Counted from the first letter of the stretch, positions 1-12,200 are shown. The stretch: 64,000 bases of DNA from Limanda limanda (GCF_963576545.1 NC_083642.1:2471188-2535187); one strand, 5' to 3'. The notes: generated from the sequence alone by a model not told the origin. Numbers and translations: made by a program.

Positions 1-90
1 CAAGGAGACAAATCGAAAGAGGACAAGGAGACACCGATAGAGGACAAGGAGAGACATCGAAAGAGGACAAGAAGACATCCAAAGAGGATT
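1..90. repeat. Short minisatellite of about 21 bp units
   Basis: About four imperfect copies of a purine-rich unit resembling gagacatcgaaagaggacaa run in tandem from the left edge, so the array probably continues outside the window. No coding potential was recognised. Confidence 0.6.
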
Positions 91-119
91 AATACTCTTG
101 TTGAGGGTTAAGGACAGAG

Positions 120-205
120 GATGTCACACCATGTTAAAGCCCTATGAGACGAATTGTGATTTGTGAATGTGGGCTATACAAATAAAACTTGATTGATTGA
201 TTGAA
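120..205 (+). mobile_element. LINE-type 3' tail ending in GATT repeats
   Basis: The stretch ends in a fish retroelement-like tail (gtgggctatacaaataaaac followed by ttgattgattgattg). Tails of this layout, an AATAAA-like box followed by a short tandem repeat, are typical 3' ends of L2/CR1/Rex-like LINEs and the SINEs that use them. The family is not assigned. Confidence 0.5.
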
Positions 206-314
206 TTGTAAAATATGTTTACAGACGATTCCAATTGTTTGGCTAACTATTTATATCTCTGGCATTGCATTAGTGTTTTTTTACAAACTTTTTTCTCATC
301 TTATTCTACAGAAC

Positions 315-490
315 AATGCCACGTGCACTCTCTCATGTGTGGAGACATTTCACCTCATCCAATGTAGAAGGAAAGGCTGTGTACATTTGCAAATACTAGG
401 CAAAGACCTATGTTAAGAATGACACAACGATGCAGAAGCATATAGTCAAGTTCCCAAAGTTTCCTCAGGGCTCAAATCAGCCTATGACAC
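315..490 (+). pseudogene. Broken BED-type zinc-finger fragment of a hAT transposase-like protein
   Basis: From the ATG at 315 the frame reads MPRALSHVWRHFTSSNVEGK and then AVYICKY, a stop codon, AKTYVKNDTTMQKHIVKFPK. This has the layout of a BED finger: the W-R-H-F aromatic start, a C-x2-C pair, then H and a final H/C. The stop falls on the expected second cysteine, and a phenylalanine sits near the last ligand position, so the finger is dead. BED fingers are the N-terminal DNA-binding domain of many hAT transposases and of domesticated ZBED genes. The fragment ends just before a tetranucleotide array. It is a decayed transposon piece rather than a host gene; a relation to the hAT-like end at 1150 is inferred. 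Confidence 0.6.
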
Positions 491-536
491 AACAAAATGT
501 TTATATTTATGTCTGTATATGACAAGGTAAATACAG

Positions 537-700
<164 letters not shown>

Positions 701-950
701 ATCCTTTATTAGTCCCACAGTGGGGAAATTTGAGGGTTTTACATCAGCAGCGCAGGCACAGTGCAACAAGAACAAACGAAAGAGCAAAACAACTAAGTAA
801 GAAACAAAAAACAACAATGAGCAAAAAGAAAAAGTAAACAGTCAAATAAGCAAATAAATAGTAAGTAGTAGAACAACTGAACAATACAATTAAATAATTA
901 GATAATTAAATTAAATAATTAAATAAATTAAATTGCATATATTGTTTTGT
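701..950 (-). mobile_element. Retroelement 3' end, reverse orientation
   Basis: Read on the minus strand it ends with aaatttccccactgtgggac, then taataaaggat, then (TATC)n, a very common teleost LINE/SINE tail. The AT-rich sequence to about 950 is probably the rest of this copy. The left limit is firm, the right limit is a guess. Confidence 0.6.
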
Positions 951-1000
951 GTGTTAATGGGGTCACAGCTGGTTATACAGTATAAATTACCCACAACATT

Positions 1001-1150
1001 TCCCGTTAATTCCCGTTAATTCCCATTAATTCCCGTTAATTCCCGTTAATTCCCGTAAATTCCCGTTAATTTCCGTTAATTCCTGTTAATTCCCGTTAAT
1101 TCCCATGGAAAGTTTCCAAGTTTGAATATTCCCGGAATTTTGCAACCCTA
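1001..1150. mobile_element. hAT-like terminus with subterminal TTCCCGTTAA repeats
   Basis: About ten copies of the decamer TTCCCGTTAA (with TTCCCATTAA and TTCCTGTTAA variants) are followed by a unique stretch ending gaattttgcaaccctaTAT. Read inwards from the right end it starts TAGGGTTGCAAAATTCCGG, a hAT-style terminal inverted repeat with subterminal repeats. No matching left end is seen, so the element is truncated or begins before the window. Confidence 0.55.
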
Positions 1151-1234
1151 TATATAAATGATGTAAAATTGTGTGTTTTGCCTGATATCTGTTGAAAGAA
1201 TGCTAATGTAGTTCTTCTCCTTGTACTTGAAGGA

Positions 1235-1300
1235 TTTCTTCAGAATCAGAATTCTTTTTATTGATATGTGTATTTGCATATATTGGAGATTGCTGTGGTG
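1235..1300 (-). mobile_element. Retroelement tail (GATTCT type), reverse orientation
   Basis: On the minus strand the sequence reads caataaaaagaattctgatt then ctgaa, the same tail type as at 24440-24522 on the plus strand and 61998-62050 on the minus strand. Confidence 0.5.
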
Positions 1301-1466
1301 TGGTTGGTGCACTGTACACAAAAACACAACAACATTGTGTTGAGTTTTGTGTGTTGTGTTGATGTGATGCAGACTGTGATGGATCCTGGGAGGAGTCACG
1401 CTGCTGATGATGTGGATCCTCATGAAGAAACTGGGTTTATTAAATGGAGCGGAACTTGTAAAGGAT

Positions 1467-3332
1467 CCTGTAGAACCACCTCCTCCACCTCCTCCACCTC
1501 CACCTCCTCCTCCTGCTCCTCTTCTCTCTGGATGTGGGTGTAACTCCTCCACCTCCTCTTCTCTCTGGATGTGGGGGTAACTCCTCCACCTGCTCCTCTT
1601 CTCTTCGGTGTGGGTGTAACTCCTCCACCTCCTCCTGCTCCTCTTCTCTCTGGGTGTGGGTGTAACTCCTCCACCTCCACCTCCTCCACCTCCTCCTGCT
1701 CCTCTTCTCTTTGGGTGTGGGTGTAACTCCTCCACCTTCACCTCCTGCTCCACTTCTCTCTGGATGTGGGTGAAACTCCTCCACCTCCTCCTCCTCCACC
1801 TCCTCCAGCAGTGGTGACCCTGGAGCTCCGGACCCAGCCTCCTCCTCCTCCTCCTCCACCTCCAGCAGCCTGGAGCTCCGGACCCAACCTCCTCCTCCTC
1901 CTCCTCCTCCTCCTCCTCCTCCTCCTCCTCCTCCTCCTCCTCCAGCAGCCTGGAGCTCCGGACCCAGCCTCCTCCTCCTCCTCCTCCACCTCCTCCTCCT
2001 CCACCTCCTCCAGCAGTGGTGACCCTGGAGCTCCGGACCCAGCCTCCTCCACCTCCACCTCCACCTCCTCCTCCTGCTCCTCTTCTCTCTGGGTGTGGGT
2101 GTAACACCTCCTCCATGGAGCTCCGGACCCAGCCTCCTCCTCCCTCCTGCAGCCCGGCCCCTCGCAGCACCTCCTCCTCCACCTCCACCTCCTCCTCTTC
2201 CTGCAGAGCAGTGGTGACCCTGCTCCACTGGACCCAGCCTCCTCCTCCCTCCTCCACCTCCTCCTGCTTCTCCTTCACCTCCACCTCCTCCAGCAGCCAG
2301 CGGTGACCATGGAGCTCCGGACCCAGCCTCCTTCTCCTCCTCCTCCACCTCCAGCAGCCTGGAGCTCCGGACCCAGCCTCCTCCTCCTCCTCCTTCTCCT
2401 CCTCCTCCACCTCCAGCAGCCTGGAGCTCCGGACCCAGCCTCCTCCTCCTCCTCCTCCACCTCCTCCTCCTCCTGCTCCTCTTCTTTCTGGATGTGGGTG
2501 TAACCCCTCCACCTCCTCCTCCTCCACCTCCTCCAGCAGTGGTGACCCTGGAGCTCCGGACCCAGCCTCCTCCTCCTCCCTCCTGCAGCCCGGCCCCTCG
2601 CAGCACCTCCTCCTCCTCTTCCTCCTCCAGCAGCCAGCGGTGACCATGGAGCTCCGGACCCAGCCTCCTTCTCCTCCTCCTCCACCTCCAGCAGCCTGGA
2701 GCTCCGGACCCAGCCTCCTCCTCCTCCTCCTTCTCCTCCTCCTCCACCTCCAGCAGCCTGGAGCTCCGGACCCAGCCTCCTCCTCCTCCTCCTCCACCTC
2801 CTCCTCCTCCTGCTCCTCTTCTTTCTGGATGTGGGTGTAACCCCTCCACCTCCTCCTCCTCCACCTCCTCCAGCAGCAGTGACCCTGGATCCCCGGACCC
2901 AGCCTCCTCCACCTCCTCCTGCTCCTCTTCTCTATGGATATGGATGTAACACCTCCTCCTCTTCCTCCTCTTCTCTCTGGATGTGGGTGTAACACCTCCT
3001 CCCTGGAGCTCCGGACCCAGCCTCCTCCCTCCTCCTCCTCCCTCCTGCAGCCCGGCCCCTCGCAGCACCTCCTCCTCCTCCCTCCTCCTCCTCCTTCACC
3101 TCCTCCTCCTCCAGCAGCCAGCAGTGACCCTGCTCCACCGGACCCAGCCTCCTCCTCCCTCCTCCCTCCTGCAGCCCGGCCCCTCGCAGCACCTCCTCCT
3201 CCTCCCTCCTCTTCCTCCTTCACCTCCTCCTCCTCCTCCAGCAGCCAGCAGTGACCCTGCTCCACCGGACCCAGCCTCCTCCTCCTCCCTCCTCCTCCTC
3301 CCTCCTGCAGCCCGGCCCCTCGCAGCACCTCC
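1467..3332. repeat. CTCC-rich pyrimidine minisatellite array upstream of sall4
   Basis: Almost the whole interval is built of CCTCCTCCT runs interleaved with a small vocabulary of longer modules (ctggagctccggacccagcc, cctgcagcccggcccctcgc, ctctggatgtgggtgtaact). It is a polypyrimidine (+)/polypurine (-) tract. Long open frames on both strands come from the triplet-like repetition and are glycine-, arginine- and glutamate-rich artefacts, not genes. A block at about 2303-2503 is repeated 337 bp later at 2640-2840, which points to recent array growth. The array stops about 340 bp before the sall4 start codon. Confidence 0.9.
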
Positions 3333-3394
3333 TCCCGCCCCCCGCGCTGCTCATCACTGGGCAGGAGCATTTGAATAATGTGCTCGGCTCTTGG

Positions 3395-3670
3395 GCCGCA
3401 GCCAATCAGCTGTCGGGACTCCGGGATAAATCGCAATGCATTATTGATAATAATAATCACGGGCGACATGCGCATTTGCAACTCGAGGGGGGCCAATTTT
3501 TGTTTTCCACACATTTCTGAGAAGCAGCAGAAGAAGAAGCAGCAGGAGCAGGAGGGCGAGCTCGTGTCCTCCTCCTCCTCCGCGACCCCCGAAGCGACTC
3601 CTCCACTCCGGGCTCGAACCTGTGACTCCTCGGACCTGAGGCCACTCGGACCGGAGGCTCGTTGGCCACC
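3395..3670 (+). promoter_or_regulatory. sall4: Probable sall4 core promoter and 5'UTR
   Basis: GC-rich, high-complexity sequence between the minisatellite and the sall4 ATG. It holds a CCAAT box (ccaatca at 3402-3408), a weak TATA-like gataaat at 3425-3431 and an octamer-like atttgcaa at 3474-3481. A start near 3450 would give a 5'UTR of roughly 200 bases with no intron before the ATG. The elements are inferred from sequence only; the position is fixed by the well supported first coding exon. Confidence 0.45.
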
Positions 3671-3740
3671 ATGTCCAGGCGGAAGCAAGCCAAGCCGCAG
3701 CACATCGACTCGGACTCGGACCCGGCGCTGGACCCGCACG
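3671..3740 (+). CDS. sall4: sall4 coding exon 1
   Basis: Encodes residues 1-23, beginning [17 protein letters not shown], and ends in phase 1 at a gtgagt donor. The ATG has a favourable context (gccaccATG). Confidence 0.95.
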
Positions 3741-4513
3741 GTGAGTCCGGCTCTTTAACGCACAGGGGGTCCCAGGGGCGTCAGACCCACCGAGACCCCC
3801 ATCGTGCGCCATTGCTCCAGAACCAAACTGGGAAAAGTTTGTGTCATCGTCGCTCTTTGACCTGTTGAGCTCAACTTTTTTTTTTTCAGTTTCTAAATAC
3901 GACGACACAGGTGCTGGGCTTCTTTTTTTTTTTTTTTTTAAACCTGCGACACTGGGAGGATTTAAACTTCATAACTTTCATAACTTTCATAACTTTAATG
4001 GTTTGTACTGGTTTGCTTCGTGTTTGGATTCTGAATCTCTTCTGTGGGAAACTTTCACCTGAATTGACTCGTGTGGTTCTGGTTTCTGGTTCATCCACCA
4101 ACACAGGGATCAGATTTATGAATTATCATTCCACAGATTGAATCCACTCACTGGCTTGTTTGTGTTAATTCAACACAATTATGATTTTTTAAGTAGCCTC
4201 GTTTATCATGAACCATCACTTTTTAATAGGTCACTGTTCTCCTCTGGATCAAGCATTATTAATATCACTCCTGTTGCCAGATGACTATTCCTGGTTTCCC
4301 ATATATTTTGATATTTGTGTGATATTTTGTGTGATATTTTGTGTGATATTTTGTGTGATATTTTGTGTGATTATTTGTGTGATTTGTGTTTGGGAGCTTT
4401 TTGGGAACAAAGGTGCCTCGGAAGTGTGTGAAATGTGAGTCTGCAGCGAGCTGACCTGGAGGCAATAAATCCCCCAGTTTAATGCATGACTGTTTCCTTT
4501 CGTACATATGTGG

Positions 4514-4546
<33 letters not shown>

Positions 4547-4992
4547 ATGGAGGAGCCTTGGAGAGACTGGGTGGGGGTGCGTTCTTTTTGGTGTGTTGCC
4601 ATATGCAAGTTCCAGCGTTGTTGTAGAACGAGCCCACCTTTTTATAATGGGTGGGGGGGGGGTTGGTGGGTGAGTGGAGAGGGGGGGGGGGTAGATAGAT
4701 AGATATCACCGGTGGTTTGAATTTTTGACTTGAGGATGAAATGTGACTTTTGTGTCGTGGCCCCTGAATGTTTGATCTGACCTCGTGTCACGTCCCCACC
4801 TGGAGGTGAACACACACACACACACGCACACACACGCATAGTCACACACACACACACACACACAGACACACACACTGCTCAGTTCTGATTCTTCTTACAG
4901 GAAGCAAATTGTCACATATGCTCCTGTTTCCACTTCGTTTGAACTCTCCCAGTAGAACCACAACCTCGTTGTGTGTGTGTGTGACTTTGTGT

Positions 4993-5023
<31 letters not shown>

Positions 5024-8000
5024 CCGGATCCGTGTGTGACGTCTCTCCACTCGATGCAGTTTGAAACTTTTTCTCATTTTCTTGCATGATACCTCCTGGT
5101 GAGCAATTAACAAGTCCCACAGTTTCTTCTGGGCAAATGCAAACAGGTGGTCTCTTGCACACCCCCCACCCTCCTTTCTCTGGGGGGGGCATTAGCATTT
5201 AACAATACACCCAGTTGTGAAATGGCCTCTTGGTTAGCAGACAAATTAAAAAGCTCACTTATCAGGCTTTTCACAGGCTGTGAAAATACCTTTTTTTTTG
5301 AAAGGTAATCAACATCCCTCCCTCGCCCCCTCCCCCTTGTTCTCTTTTCTTTCACTCCACGTTTGCATAGTTAAAACTCGCTCTCTGCAGTTTGTTGTCG
5401 ACCTTAAATCTGGGACATAAAATGTAAAAAGTTGATGGATATCCATTTTTATCCTTTTTTTTATTTTACTGGTGGCTGGTGTTGGATAACTGGAAACCAG
5501 TCCCCCCCCATCCCCCCCCACATGTGGTGCGTGAAACAGATCTGATATTTTAACAAGTGGTTTCAGAAACACAGTAATTTAATGCCCTTTGGCTCTTTGT
5601 CCTCCTGGACAGTGCTCGGGTGGGCTGGTGTGGTGTCAAAGGTAGATGATTGCCCTCTGCTGGCCCTGGAGCCAACAGGCCGACACAAAGACCCTTCACA
5701 GACCAGTGCCGGGGGGGGGGGTAGTTTTACAAGATTGTGTGTGTGATCAAATACACACAACATACTAAAGTAATTATAGAAATTACAGGAAAAGTCGAAC
5801 TTGCAGTAAAGACAAAGCAATGACAGGCGTTCATTGACCTTTTACCTGGTTCAAATAAAACAGGAAAATATTTATTAACAACAGCGATGGATTAATGTCC
5901 CTTACAACAGAAAATCTAAAAATGAAAATGAGACAAAAAAAATCTGTGTTTTTATCCATTTTTTAAAAAGACAGATGTTGATAATCATCAGACTTTCACA
6001 AGTGCGACAAATGTTCAACATGAGCCTTTCAAAATCATTCATTTGCTCCTTGATGCCTTAGAGCAGAAACTGAAAAGAAGTCTGACAAGCTTTTGTTATG
6101 TGTTTTACTTTCATTCATCTTTTTATTGCATCATAACTGTATTAATTCAACCCCTGCTCTCCTCTTGTTTCAGGGATTCCTCTGGACGCTCAAGCCGAGG
6201 ACGCTGGAAACGAGATGAAGAGGATCCGACTGGACGAGACCAGAGTCTGCAACAAGTGCTGTGCCGAGTTCTTTGATGAAGCAGAGTTCCTCGAGCACGA
6301 GAAGAGCTGCACTAAACGCCAGCATGTGGTGGTCATGAAGGACCGGGAGGGCCACGACGGCTCGGAGGGATACTCACACGGCTCTCCCGAGGGTCCGACC
6401 AGCGACCAGGACGATAGCCAGTCCAGTGGTCACTCCTTATCAAACGCTAACGCCGACCAGCTGGACCGAGCGGAGGAGGAGTCCAGCATGAACGCAGATG
6501 ACTCGGGACAGCAGGATCACGGAGACGTGTCTGGTAGCCCCGGGATGACTTTCAACCCCTCACCCCAGATGCACGACTCCAACGTCACCCTGGAAACCAT
6601 GCCGGACACCAAAGTGGCCGTCTCGCAACATTCCTCCTCGAGTAGCTCGTCGCTGAGCTCGCCGCAGGAGAGCGTGCAGACCATCCCGATGATCCTGGAG
6701 CAGCTGGTGTGCCTCCAGCAGCAGCAGCTCCATCAGATCCAGCTCACGGAACAGATCCGGATCCAAGTGGCCATGATGACGCCGCATGGTCTCCAGGGGT
6801 CTGTCGGGGCGGTGGTGGACCCCCTGAAAGCTCTCGGTGCTCATCTGTCTCAGCAGCTGTCGGCTGCAGCCGCTCTGATCGGGAAACGGACCGGCAGCCT
6901 GTCGATGGAGACGATGAAGCAAGGTAAACTACCTCAGCCCTCTCTGCCGGGTTCGGTGACTTCTAAATCGGACATTTTTAAGGGCCTTCCAGATCTGGCC
7001 GGCCGGTTACCCGCGCTGCCGCCCCAGTCGTCCAGTGGCATGGGTTTCCAAAGCACCTTCAACGGTATTCAAGCAGGAGTGGATTCCTCCAAAAAGGTGA
7101 AGACGAAGACACCGATCCCCGCGCCGGAACTGAAGAACGGAGACTCGTTATACCGGCACAAGTGTAAGTACTGCGGAAAGACCTTCGGCAACGACAGTGC
7201 TCTCCAGATCCACTTGCGTTCCCACACGGGCGAGCGGCCCTTTAAGTGTAACATCTGTGGAAACCGCTTTACGACCAAAGGAAACCTCAAAGTGCATTTC
7301 CAGCGACACAGAGACAAGTACCCGAGCATCACCATGAACCCTCATCCTGTGCCGGAGCACCTTGACAATATTACCACCACCAGTGGAATTCCCTTTGGCA
7401 TGTCTATACCCATGGACGAGTCCAACATGACAGAAATCAAACCCATCCTAAGCCATCCCGCCGCCGGGTTCCAGCCGTCACCGATACCCGTGTTCAAGTC
7501 CACGTTTGACAGCTTTGGAGGGGACCCGTATTCACAGAGACCCTCACCGTCGGCAAGTGACAGCTCTCAGTCTGCTCCCTCTCAGGTGTTTGCTCAGGAG
7601 ACCGGACCGAGTCATCATCAGAAGGAAGCTAAAGAGCTGCTGGGACCACTGCTTCATATGAATGGCAACTCCCACCCAGTGGAACACAGCTCTGGGACGG
7701 CGAAGCTTCAGCAGATGGTGGACGGCCTGGAGAAGAGGACCAGCGATCCCAACGAGTGTGTGATCTGCCACCGGGTGCTCAGCTGCCAGAGCTCACTCAA
7801 GATGCACTACCGCACCCACACCGGAGAGAGGCCGTACAAGTGCAAGATCTGTGGCCGCGCCTTCTCCACCAAGGGGAACCTGAAGGCTCATTATGGGGTG
7901 CACCGGGCCAACACTCCGCTGAAGATGCAGCACTCCTGTCCCATCTGCCAGAAGAAGTTCACCAACGCTGTGGTTCTGCAGCAGCACATCCGCATGCACA

Positions 8001-9802
8001 TGGGCGGCCAGATTCCCAACACCCCAGTGCCGGAAAACCAGTTCGAAGAGGCAGAAGCAATGGAACATCTCCCAGAGGAGAAGCACATGGACAGCAATGG
8101 TTTTGAGGCCAGCATGGAGGATCCTGAGCCGGAGCTGAACTCCGAGAAGCCAAACGACCCGTTAGAATCCCTCCCGCCTGCCGCAGAGGAACAACCACAA
8201 CCGCAGCTTGCTCCCCCGGTGGTGTTTTCCAGTCTAGATATCCTGAAGAACCTCACCTCGGCTCTTGCACTGAAACGACAGACCAGCACTGCCTCGGAGA
8301 GCGAGGGAACATTCAAAGAATCCCCGTCGGCTCCCAGAGAGCCGGAATATCACAACGGCCGCAGTCCCGCTATTTCCGACTCGGCCGCGTCTTTTCATTC
8401 CTCCTCTCCGTTAAACAACCACATGAGTAGCAAGTCACCGGAGTCTGCTGTGGAGGACTTCACCTACAGTGCACCAAAGCTGGAGTGTGATGCTGGCACT
8501 CAGGAGGACACCGAGTCAAGTGGAGCCCTTGACCTCACAGCATCCAGCAACTTCACCCCCAAAGCCATCAAAGAAGAACCTGGCATGCCGTTCACCAACG
8601 GAGACTACGGTGAGTTTTATTGACTTGAGAGAAAAGTATTTAAAAAACGCTGTCACATTAAACATTAAGATCTAATTTGTCCTCTTCTTGTGTCCACAGT
8701 TCCGAGCAACATGTCTTTCATGAGGATGCCGTCGAGTCTGGCCAGTTTGGAGATGAAGATCCCCTCGGAGAATCCCTTGGGTCCTCACGGTCTGTTCAGC
8801 TCTCACATGCCTCAGGGAACCGCCATGACCTCCTCCATCTCCTCCTCCGCCGCTCGCCGGTCCACCAAGCAGCACGTGTGCAACGCCTGCGGCAAGAACT
8901 TCTCCTCGGCCAGCGCCTTGCAGATCCACGAGCGCACTCACACGGGGGAGAAGCCTTTCGCCTGCAACGTGTGTGGCAGGGCGTTCACCACCAAGGGGAA
9001 TCTCAAGGTGAGTTACCACTGTCACTAAGGGTTGAATGGGGATTTCCATTCAAACTGTGGTCTTTGCAATAGAGCTGGTTTGATATGGGGCCGATACAAT
9101 AATGGGAATACACATTTAATACATATTGCAATGGCTGTTCTTTCCCAACTCTAATTTTAAAAATATGGGAATTAAAGGCTTGATATTTTACAGTTTAACC
9201 ACAAACCTCCTTCTAAATCACTATGAATAGAATGGAGGGAGAACAAATGCTGCTAATGTGTTTTCTACATTAAATATAAACGTAAATGCTCGTCTCCTCT
9301 GTATTAAAATTAAGTTTGTATGATTATGCATCCAGGGTTTTGATGTGATTGTGCGTTTCTTGTTTTCCAGGTGCACATCGGCACTCACATGTGGAACAAC
9401 TCCTCCCGCCGCGGCCAGCGCCTCTCTCTGGACAACCCCCTGACCCTGATGGCGATGAGCGCCGAGGCTCAGATGATGCCAGAGATGATGCAGGCCCCCC
9501 AGGAGATGGGCGCCCCCCCCATGAGCTTCGACCCGTCTCTGTGGAACCAGTACGCTGCGGCCTTCAGCGGCGGCCTGACCATGAAGACCAACGAGATCTC
9601 GGTCATCCAGGGCGGCGGCATCCCGCACCCCGGCAGCCCTGCGGGGGGGCTTCTCATCGGATCCACCGGGGGTCTGGTGAAGATGGACGGCTCCCACTCG
9701 GGCTCGGCCTCGGTGGCTGAGATGGAGAAGAACAGCTCTGACAGTGGGCCAAAATCCCAGTTCCCTCATTTTATGGAGGAGGGTAAAATCGCAGTCAATT
9801 AG
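3671..9802 (+). CDS. sall4: Sal-like protein 4, zinc-finger transcription factor (4 exons)
   Basis: Exons 3671-3740, 6174-8609, 8700-9007 and 9371-9802 join in frame to 1081 codons plus TAG; human SALL4 has 1053. SALL4 is a nuclear repressor/activator needed for pluripotency, germ cells and limb/fin development. Seen: the N-terminal [12 protein letters not shown] motif that recruits NuRD; a C2HC finger (about residues 50-70); a glutamine-rich segment (about 190-230) that mediates SALL dimerisation; finger pair at about 354-404; finger triplet at about 552-632; finger pair at about 896-946, whose second finger is split by the last intron. An IKEEPG sumoylation-type motif follows an ALDLTAS segment before exon 3. 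Symbol choice over sall1/sall3 rests on the PQHI N-terminus and on the atp9a-nfatc2 neighbours. All splice sites are GT-AG; no breaks were seen. Confidence 0.95.
3741..6173 (+). other. sall4: sall4 intron 1 with simple repeats
   Basis: Contains a 10-bp repeat (cataacttt, 3972-4000), a 12-bp repeat (gtgtgatatttt, about 4317-4375), (GA)n at 4513-4540, G-runs near 4650-4690, (CA)n at 4809-4872 and (GT)n at 4968-5024. No coding sequence or RNA gene was recognised. It ends with a clear pyrimidine tract and cag at 6171-6173. Confidence 0.8.
6174..8609 (+). CDS. sall4: sall4 coding exon 2 (large finger exon)
   Basis: The 2.4-kb exon encodes residues 24-835, which include the C2HC finger, the glutamine-rich segment, the finger pair [10 protein letters not shown].../CNICGNRF... 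and the finger triplet. A single huge second exon is the normal SALL architecture. Phase 1 at both ends. Confidence 0.97.
8700..9007 (+). CDS. sall4: sall4 coding exon 3
   Basis: Residues 836-938. It starts [13 protein letters not shown] across the junction and carries finger 7 ([10 protein letters not shown]...) and most of finger 8, ending after TTKGNLK in phase 0. Intron 2 is only 90 bases. Confidence 0.96.
9371..9802 (+). CDS. sall4: sall4 coding exon 4
   Basis: Residues 939-1081. [10 protein letters not shown] completes the last C2H2 finger, as in all SALL proteins; the rest is a low-complexity, glycine/methionine-rich tail ending at TAG (9800-9802). Confidence 0.96.
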   Translation: MHIGTHMWNNSSRRGQRLSLDNPLTLMAMSAEAQMMPEMMQAPQEMGAPPMSFDPSLWNQYAAAFSGGLTMKTNEISVIQGGGIPHPGSPAGGLLIGSTGGLVKMDGSHSGSASVAEMEKNSSDSGPKSQFPHFMEEGKIAVN

Positions 9803-11370
9803 GCTTTTTGCAGCCGTTTGCCAGTTTGTGACCTGAACTCACTTTTCTGAATGTCTCCTTTTTTTTTTTTTTTTTGAATGAGGTACAATCAATATCCTGA
9901 GAAAAACCTTTAGAACTCTGCTTAGATTGGTTGAATTTTTCCAGTAAGTTCATTGCAGCTCTCTCCTTCTGAAACGATTCAAGTGTTATTCTTAGTTGAA
10001 CTTGATATAACTACTGTAGTTGTATTTTATTTTATATAAATATATATGCGGGTATTTTTTTTTTTTTCTTTCTTGTGATTTTTGTTTTTGTTTTGTTTGC
10101 TGTCTATCCAGAAGTTTGAATGTATAACTTACTTGAAACTGCTTTAACTCAGACTATCTCCTAGATACTGAAGGATTTTGACTTTAATAGGAAAAGTTTC
10201 AGGGCGAGACTCGAGTCTCAGTGTTCGGAAATGATGTTGTAGTTTAACCGTATGTGTCTAATGACTACTTTCCCTCCTATTGTGTGCCATAGGTTTTACT
10301 ACATTGTGCATTGTTGAAGTGGTAAATGTCGTCACGTCTCATTTTGAAAGGGACTTTGGTTTAGACTGAAATAATATGACGGGTGTCTTGTCTGTTTAGA
10401 GCAAGTCACAGCAGTTGAGTCGTCAGTTTTTGGACAATGCAGATCACAACTTGGGTGTTCAGCTCTGCTGCGTTGCTGCCGAGAGACGGTTGTTAACGAC
10501 TCGAACCCTTTTTGCCAAGTGCCTGATCTGAGCTGTGTTAGTTGCTGTTGTCTCTCACTGATCCGGTCACGTTATGAAGGCTCTGCTGGACTGGTACATT
10601 CCTGTAGTACAGTGTAGCATGGCATGTATTTCAAATTTTCAGTTTACAAAAAGTCAATTTCTCATCCCTACATATTCCACTTGTGTCTGCCGAGTCAAAT
10701 TCATTTGGCTGTTCTTACGCGCATTGTTCTCATGCCTGCACTTTATTCAGGTTTTAGTTACAGTAACTGTTTTATTTTAATAGTTGCATTCCAGTTCCAC
10801 TGCTTCACTGTGACGGCCGAACGGGGAAAAGGGCAAACCAACAATTTTGTCAGCTTTTCCTTCCTGTCGAGGTTTTTGTTTGCAACGACCATTTAGAGCA
10901 ACTGTCAGACTTTGCAACTTGTAGCATCATTTAATTTATTTATATTATAGACACTGCTTGAGTTTAGGGGGGCAAAGTTCTACCTCGTTTAGATTTTAGT
11001 TGTCCTCGGTACCTCCTGCTCTCAATGCAATGCTCTGTATATTTTTCAGATACATTCGTGGGCATACGACAAGGTTTCCCCTCCTCAGCCTGCTGAGTGG
11101 AACAGTAATGAATGTATCACTGGACACTTTACACAACTCGGAAAGGTCAGACTACTTCGTGGGCCCCTGCTGTACATTCCTTATCGATATGCATTTGCCA
11201 AATTGTGCCTTTCTTTAGCAAACGTGTCAAAACTGCTTTCAAGTTGTCTCTACAATTCAAGTCATGTTGAGCCAGTTTGGCTTGTTTACAATGTAAATGT
11301 TTTTTTGTTTTTCAAATGTTTCCTTCACCTCAAATGTTTTCTGATTTTGAAAAATAAAATCAGGGTGACT
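9803..11370 (+). other. sall4: sall4 3'UTR (probable extent)
   Basis: AT-rich sequence without splice signals or open frames of interest. The best polyadenylation signal is AATAAA at 11353-11358, followed by a T-rich stretch. Earlier cleavage cannot be ruled out. Confidence 0.5.
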
Positions 11371-12200
11371 TTTTTCAATACTTCCACTGTCTTTACTCGA
11401 GTTCTGTTGCCAAACACATTTAAAGAAGAACCGACCCGACTGCTGAAATGCTGTACATCCGACCCTCGAGCTAAATTCTCTCCCAGCAAATCCTTAACTT
11501 GTCAGTTCACCTTCAGATGACTTCATGACACCAGGAGCCATAAATCACTTTGCATCCTCAACAAAAAATATTTGCATCTTCAACTGAAGCTTCCTCTCGT
11601 CTCGTGTGTTGATTCATTTGAGGTCAATTTATACAGTGAAGCTATTTGGGTTGTTGTGCGTTGACTCTGTTTAATGGTACATTTTTAATCTATATTTGAT
11701 TCAGTCAAAGAAAACATTCAGAAGACAAGTTACAGAGAAATATATGTAAACATAACTTGTACTAAGATCACATACTGCAGTGCCTCTGCTACATAATGGA
11801 AATTACTGATTTAAATATTGCTTTTACCAAATTGGTGCACTCAACATTTTACACATGTTTCAAGCTGTTCCAAATTCTGTCCATTTATTTCTAAAAATAA
11901 ATGAACCTTGATTATATAAAGCACTCTATACGTATACGCTGGTCTTGGATCTGCCCAAATACTTGTACACAACCTTTGTTTCAAATACTTTGTTCACCTC
12001 AAATCAGAAACAGTCAAGTTTTGGGGAAGTATTACAAGCAGAATGTATCCAGAGTATACTCTTGGTAAAAGTACTTGTCAAACAACAACAGTCTTTAATA
12101 TGTTACATAAGGTTATTGTCATTTGTGTTAAAATTTAAACAAGATCTTTACTGTGGGTGGTTGAGTCTGAGCTAAATTGAGGTATTAACTATTCAGTACT
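11371..12200. other. Intergenic spacer sall4-atp9a, no gene seen
   Basis: AT-rich unique-looking sequence. Short open frames lack recognisable domains. No RNA gene was recognised. Confidence 0.5.

Noticed and set aside
3600..3625. tRNA-like B-box phrase gggctcgaacctg near sall4
   Set aside because: No matching A box or cloverleaf around it; it lies in the presumed 5'UTR.
1148..3739. 863-codon minus-strand frame and several overlapping glycine/arginine/glutamate-rich frames
   Set aside because: All arise from the CTCC minisatellite; composition is pure repeat translation with no domain, and frames on both strands are equally open.
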